From Calditrichaceae bacterium (GTDB taxonomy: Bacteria > Calditrichota > Calditrichia > Calditrichales > Calditrichaceae): a stretch of DNA of 10,871 nucleotides. Positions 7,860-10,871 of this stretch are shown piece after piece; within the stretch, counting starts at the first letter, position 1, and each line of letters begins with the position of its first letter. The notes beneath the pieces were generated by a model that was given only the letters and a program-made list of their open reading frames with translations, ran no database searches and was not told the origin of the DNA. The DNA lies in contig JAUVIB010000068.1 in NCBI GenBank assembly GCA_030592985.1, forward strand, positions 1-10,871, read 5' to 3'. The translations under genes and the position numbers were made by a program.

Positions 7860-8180
7860 ATCTTTTTGCAAATCTATTGGGAATAACCTCATTTTTCCTG
7901 GAATGTAAATCTGAAGTTAAACCTTGCGAATCAAACTGAATAGAGTGAGCCCTGGCCTGTTCAGATTAATAATAATATAGAACAACTCATAGTGCCAACA
8001 AAGTTAACATAATGACCACTATGTGGACATTAATATTGCCAATTTCACATTAACAACCTATACTTATATTTTTATTTATATCAAATCTAATTTTAAAAAT
8101 ACTGCTAACCTCAATAAATACAACAGAATAATGCGTTTTCTACAAATTCCTTCCAATTTTTAGGTTCCAATTTCCTTAAT
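7860..8180. other. Regulatory intergenic region upstream of the sigma-54 promoter
   Basis: No gene is supported between the regulator and the lipoprotein, and no intrinsic terminator was found for the regulator. The region holds several short repeats. TTAAACCTTGCGAA (7917-7930) matches the motif at 4986-4999 at 13 of 14 positions. AATCTGAA (7908-7915) has an inverted copy TTCAGATT (7960-7967) and a near copy AAACTGAA (7933-7940). There is an interrupted dyad at 7988-8023, and TTCCAATTT is directly repeated at 8151-8159 and 8165-8173. The distance of these sites from the promoter fits enhancer positions for an NtrC-type activator. The very AT-rich stretch 8050-8140 could bend to form the loop. 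Confidence 0.5.
7988..8023. promoter_or_regulatory. Candidate enhancer dyad for the response regulator
   Basis: CATAGTG (7988-7994) and CACTATG (8017-8023) are perfect inverted repeats separated by 22 bases. The palindrome GTTAAC (8003-8008) sits exactly on their symmetry axis, so 13 of 18 base pairs of the dyad match. It lies about 160-190 bases upstream of the -24 element, a typical enhancer distance for sigma-54 activators. Binding by the adjacent regulator is an inference. Confidence 0.4.
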
Positions 8181-8196
8181 TGGCACAATGATTGCA
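8181..8196 (+). promoter_or_regulatory. Sigma-54 (RpoN) -24/-12 promoter
   Basis: TGGCAC (8181-8186), five bases, then TTGCA (8192-8196) matches the sigma-54 consensus. The invariant GG (8182-8183) and GC (8194-8195) are separated by exactly ten bases. Transcription should begin near 8207, giving a leader of about 27 bases before the ATG at 8234 with its GGAGG site. A palindrome CCAATT/AATTGG (8167-8172 and 8178-8183) overlaps the -24 element. The promoter lies just downstream of a gene for a GAFTGA-containing activator, which strengthens the call. Confidence 0.88.
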
Positions 8197-8233
8197 TTTA
8201 ATAAAATTAGAATATATACCAATTGGAGGAATC

Positions 8234-9184
8234 ATGTATAAATCAATTTTAATACTCATCAGTTTTACTTTTATTTTATCTTCATGTTATACTCAGTTTG
8301 CATTGACCGAATCATCTACAGCTTATATTCCTGATGTTCAATACGATTATGATGATGACGATAGTTATTATGACACCTCAGCATCAGATTATGAAGATTA
8401 TTATGAGCCTGAAGGATATTATTCCGATGGTGAATATTATGAATTTAATTATTATGATTCATGGTATAGTAATTATTATTATTATCCTAGTTGGGGATAT
8501 TATACCGGTTGGTATTCACCCTATTGGTGTCGCCCTGTTTATGTTTCTCCCGGTTATGGATATTGTCCCCCATATTATAATGATTGGTGGTATAATGGCA
8601 GCGGCGGTAGTATGGTACCTGTTACCAGAACTCCGCGCTCTTTTGATAAAGGCAATAAAAAAAGAGTAATACCCAAAAAAGGGCGAAATCCACGCCCTAA
8701 CCCTGCGATAGCATCAGGATCTTCCGGTTCCACAATAATACCTTCAAGGGGAAGTCAACATCTTGATAAAAGAAAACCTCGAAACTCTGAAAATATAACA
8801 CAATTACCATCACGCAACGGTGGAAATGTAGTGGCTATTGGTTCATCTACAGGTAAAACGAAACAGAAAACAATTGCTTCTAAGCCGCGTAAAACAACAA
8901 CCCGAGATAGTCGTCGTAAGTATTACAATCCTATACGTATTTCGACAAAACCAATAGCAGTAAAACCAGTAAAATCGAGTTCAACAAAATCAAGGAGTCG
9001 CAATAATAATAACTCAAAATCCTATAATACTAGGAGTACAAATAGTAGTAGTTCTCCTTCTTACAGATCGACACCAAGCCATAGATCATCACCAAGTGTT
9101 AGCCGTACTTCATCATCGCCTTCAGGAAGCAGGAGTTCTTCTAACTCATCAAATAAATCAACTACTTCGCGCAGGCGTAGATAA
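8234..9184 (+). CDS. Tyrosine-rich/basic bipolar lipoprotein, function unknown
   Basis: No family recognised. The 316-residue product begins with a lipoprotein signal peptide (MYKSILILISFTFILSSC); the lipobox is LSSC with lipidated C18. Residues 31-120 are extraordinarily aromatic and acidic, with 29 tyrosines and 6 tryptophans in 90 residues, including YYYY at 81-84 and DDDD at 40-43. Two cysteines (C99, C111) could form a disulfide. From about residue 130 to the end the chain is Ser/Thr/Arg/Lys/Asn-rich, with only about four acidic residues, and ends SRRRR; it is probably disordered. The start at 8234 has GGAGG (8225-8229) four bases upstream. An in-frame TTG at 8192 is excluded because it lies inside the sigma-54 -12 element. 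It is first gene of a probable operon with the barrel protein 49 bases downstream. The acidic and basic halves could pair with each other or with cell-surface polymers; this is speculative. Confidence 0.85.
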   Translation: MYKSILILISFTFILSSCYTQFALTESSTAYIPDVQYDYDDDDSYYDTSASDYEDYYEPEGYYSDGEYYEFNYYDSWYSNYYYYPSWGYYTGWYSPYWCRPVYVSPGYGYCPPYYNDWWYNGSGGSMVPVTRTPRSFDKGNKKRVIPKKGRNPRPNPAIASGSSGSTIIPSRGSQHLDKRKPRNSENITQLPSRNGGNVVAIGSSTGKTKQKTIASKPRKTTTRDSRRKYYNPIRISTKPIAVKPVKSSSTKSRSRNNNNSKSYNTRSTNSSSSPSYRSTPSHRSSPSVSRTSSSPSGSRSSSNSSNKSTTSRRRR

Positions 9185-9233
9185 CCCGGTAATATATTTA
9201 TATCTTATTATGAAATGGAAGGTTAAAAAAATA

Positions 9234-10595
9234 ATGAAAAACTCGATATTGTTAACATTGTTTACACTTTTTTTAACGCACACCATCCAGGCCCAAACAG
9301 CAGAGGATGCTTTAAATTTAATTACCAATGAAAGTGGATTTGGAATACGTGCAGCCTCCATGGGGAACGCTTTTACAGCCCTCGCTGATGATTATTCCGC
9401 CGTTTACTGGAATCCTGCCGGCCTTGCACAGTCAAAAAATACCATATTTAGCGGAGGACTTTATAATCTGAGTATTAATACTGACACAGATTATCTCGGA
9501 AATATAACCAGTGGTAATCGTAATTATACAAAATTTCAGAGCATCGGATTTGTTTTTCCATTTCCTGTAAGCAGAGGCGCTTTTTCCATTGCTGCCGGCT
9601 ATCAACGCGTTCAGGATCTTGATCAATATATTGAATTTACCGGCTACAATACCAATAGCAGTGGTCCGATTTTTGATTTCGGTCAAGATGAACTTATTCC
9701 ATTCGATAAAAATATTCAGCAAACACAAAAAGTAGCATCTGAAGGTTATATGAGTCAATGGTCAATAGCAGCTGCAATGGATTTATCACCAAACTTATCC
9801 GGCGGAATTACTATAAATTTTATCGGCGGTAAGGAAACCTATACTTCTGATTATTTCCAAGAGGATATTTATAACCATTATGAAATTTTTCCATCCGATT
9901 TGTATTCATACAACTATAAACAGACAATCAACAGTACTTTTTCCGGAGTAGAATATAAATTTGGCGGCCTCTGGCGTTTTGGGAAAATATTTCGTTTTGC
10001 TGGTACAATAACATTCCCTTATGGGCTTACCGTTGAAGAAAATTGGTCTGAAAATGATAATCTTGCATATGACAATGGCGATGTAGATGCGAGTGATCTT
10101 GGTGATGGTTATTTTGATTATATTATTAAGCAACCCTTTAAATTCAGTGCCGGTGTATCCATTCATTCTCCCGCTCTTATCTTAAGCGGCTCCGCAACAT
10201 ATATCGACTGGCGTCAAACACGCTACGAAATACCGGATGATGCAGATCCCTATGATTATGAATATCTTATGGAAGAGAATGTTTTTTTTCAGAATGACTA
10301 TAGAGCCGTTCTTTCCTATTCAGCGGGAGCAGAACTTAGACTTTTTAGCTCAAAGAGATTACGACTCCGCGCCGGCTATCGTTATTTACCTTCGCCTTTA
10401 AATAATGTTGATACAGAGTACGATAAACAATATTACTCAGGCGGAATTGCTTATCAAATTGATATAAACTCCACCTTTGAAGTTAGTTATGTTCGTGGAA
10501 TGTGGAAAACAAATACTGCTTATTATTATACTGATTATGCCTCCCAAAATATTACCACCGAAAAATATCTTGCCGGCTTGGTACTTAGATTCTAA
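9234..10595 (+). CDS. Outer-membrane beta-barrel protein, FadL/OmpP1 or PorV-like
   Basis: A 453-residue outer-membrane protein. A signal peptide (MKNSILLTLFTLFLTHTIQA) precedes likely cleavage between A20 and Q21. The mature N-terminus has the FadL/OmpP1-type and PorV/UPF0164-type hatch sequence, GIRAASMGNAFTALADD and VYWNPAGLA (about 37-65). The rest is alternating amphipathic strands rich in Tyr, Gly and Asn, and the chain ends LVLRF, the terminal aromatic used for barrel assembly. FadL relatives move hydrophobic compounds; PorV-type relatives serve type IX secretion. I cannot tell which applies. ATG 9234 is chosen because it begins the signal peptide and GGAAGG (9217-9222) lies 11 bases upstream. 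An earlier ATG at 9210 would add eight residues without a better site. It is 49 bases behind the lipoprotein with no promoter or terminator between, so probably co-transcribed from the sigma-54 promoter. Confidence 0.87.
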   Translation: MKNSILLTLFTLFLTHTIQAQTAEDALNLITNESGFGIRAASMGNAFTALADDYSAVYWNPAGLAQSKNTIFSGGLYNLSINTDTDYLGNITSGNRNYTKFQSIGFVFPFPVSRGAFSIAAGYQRVQDLDQYIEFTGYNTNSSGPIFDFGQDELIPFDKNIQQTQKVASEGYMSQWSIAAAMDLSPNLSGGITINFIGGKETYTSDYFQEDIYNHYEIFPSDLYSYNYKQTINSTFSGVEYKFGGLWRFGKIFRFAGTITFPYGLTVEENWSENDNLAYDNGDVDASDLGDGYFDYIIKQPFKFSAGVSIHSPALILSGSATYIDWRQTRYEIPDDADPYDYEYLMEENVFFQNDYRAVLSYSAGAELRLFSSKRLRLRAGYRYLPSPLNNVDTEYDKQYYSGGIAYQIDINSTFEVSYVRGMWKTNTAYYYTDYASQNITTEKYLAGLVLRF

Positions 10596-10717
10596 AAAAA
10601 TTATTAAGTTGTAAAAAAAGATTTATTAACGTATTGTGCCTCCTATTAACAAGAATATTCTAACCTAATTACATAAGTCTTCTTCCGAGAAATATTTTTT
10701 ATACACTCCTTAACCCA
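10596..10717. other. Intergenic region after the barrel gene
   Basis: AT-rich and without a supported gene. A perfect 10-base palindrome AGAATATTCT sits at 10652-10661. No hairpin with a T-run was found just after the barrel stop, so where the operon ends is unclear. The structured element at 10718-10829 is the next possible stop. Confidence 0.3.
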
Positions 10718-10829
10718 GTAATCCCTCGGTAGCTTGGGACTTTGGAACGAATTGACTGTGTCAATTCAGCATCGACACAGTCGATGCACTCCAAAAATCG
10801 CATTTCCTCCCAAGCCACCAAGGGATTAC
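10718..10829. repeat. Multi-hairpin palindromic element
   Basis: Outer arms 10718-10739 and 10808-10829 are inverted repeats matching at 20 of 22 positions (core GTAATCCCT / AGGGATTAC). Inside, TTTGGA (10741-10746) pairs with TCCAAA (10790-10795). Within that are two side-by-side perfect hairpins: GAATTGAC-TGT-GTCAATTC (10749-10767) and GCATCGAC-ACA-GTCGATGC (10769-10787). Their loops are complementary, and the nine-base cores GACTGTGTC and GACACAGTC are exact reverse complements. The two mismatches in the outer arm suggest age rather than chance. There is no coding frame of note. It could be a non-autonomous mobile or dispersed palindromic repeat, or a structured RNA; the strand is undetermined. 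Confidence 0.7.
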
Positions 10830-10871
10830 ATAGCCCCGCTTAAATGCTTTGCCTTTTATTATAGAAGGATG

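Noticed and set aside
8024..8039. Second sigma-54-like site (TGGACA ... TTGC)
   Set aside because: The GG and GC are 11 bases apart instead of 10, and sigma-54 tolerates spacing changes poorly. It is also 195 bases before the gene.
8076..8096. IHF site between the enhancer region and the promoter
   Set aside because: TATCAA is present, but the following bases do not match the TTR part at the required spacing. AT-richness alone is not evidence.
8192..8233. In-frame TTG start extending the lipoprotein by 14 residues
   Set aside because: The TTG is the TTGC of the sigma-54 -12 element, upstream of the expected transcript start. The ATG at 8234 has a strong GGAGG and begins a perfect lipoprotein signal.
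8334..8669. Open frame of 111 residues inside the lipoprotein gene
   Set aside because: It is a Met/Ile-rich shadow created by the repeated TAT and GAT codons of the real frame.
9096..9233. Extended N-terminus of the barrel protein, overlapping the lipoprotein gene
   Set aside because: The added residues show no signal peptide. The ATG at 9234 begins a textbook one, and the upstream part overlaps the lipoprotein 3' end in another frame.
10718..10829. Integron attC site or CRISPR unit
   Set aside because: There is no attC core pair (RYYYAAC / GTTRRRY) at the ends and no integrase or cassette. There are no regularly spaced direct repeats.
10869..10871. Start codon of a gene running off the right edge
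   Set aside because: The ATG touches AAGG with no spacing, and only one codon is visible, so there is nothing to support a gene.

Overview
This is a roughly 10.9 kb stretch of an AT-rich bacterial chromosome. Every gene on it reads as bacterial and intact. The organism looks like a Gram-negative, didermic bacterium. It has a signal-peptide-bearing outer-membrane beta-barrel protein ending in phenylalanine, a lipobox lipoprotein, a sigma-54 activator and a dedicated glutaminyl-tRNA synthetase. The barrel begins with a FadL/PorV-like 'SMGNAFTALADD...WNPAGLA' segment common in the Bacteroidetes/Calditrichota/Marinimicrobia neighbourhood. The base composition fits that group, but the phylum is inference, not something read from a marker gene.

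Layout. Positions 1-125 hold short palindromes that look like a dispersed intergenic repeat. Next comes a small MscS-type mechanosensitive channel (330-1148, +). It converges on glutaminyl-tRNA synthetase (1226-2944, -) across a shared bidirectional terminator (1163-1206). Upstream of glnS on the same strand lie an intrinsic terminator (2969-3002) and a tRNA-Leu(CAG) gene (3011-3094). Divergent from these is a CrtI/retinol-saturase-type FAD oxidoreductase (3233-4849, +).

The right half is the most interesting part and reads as one signalling-and-output locus. A membrane histidine kinase (5008-6498) carries a CxxCH c-type heme-binding motif in its periplasmic sensor domain. It overlaps by four bases an NtrC-family response regulator (6495-7859) with an intact GAFTGA loop. 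A 374-base non-coding region follows, containing an interrupted dyad (7988-8023) and other short repeats. At its end is a consensus sigma-54 promoter (8181-8196, TGGCAC-N5-TTGCA). About 40 bases further on begins an outer-envelope lipoprotein (8234-9184) with a tyrosine/aspartate-rich half and a serine/arginine-rich basic half. It is followed by a FadL/PorV-like outer-membrane barrel (9234-10595). The simplest model is that the heme-bearing kinase senses a redox state or a gas outside the cytoplasmic membrane, phosphorylates the regulator, and the regulator turns on the lipoprotein-barrel operon through sigma-54 RNA polymerase. The protein families and the promoter sequence are directly visible; the regulatory link and the function of the output are inferred.

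The window ends in a 112-base element (10718-10829) with a long outer inverted repeat enclosing two perfect hairpins whose cores are reverse complements of each other. It is probably a palindromic mobile or dispersed repeat, or a structured RNA.
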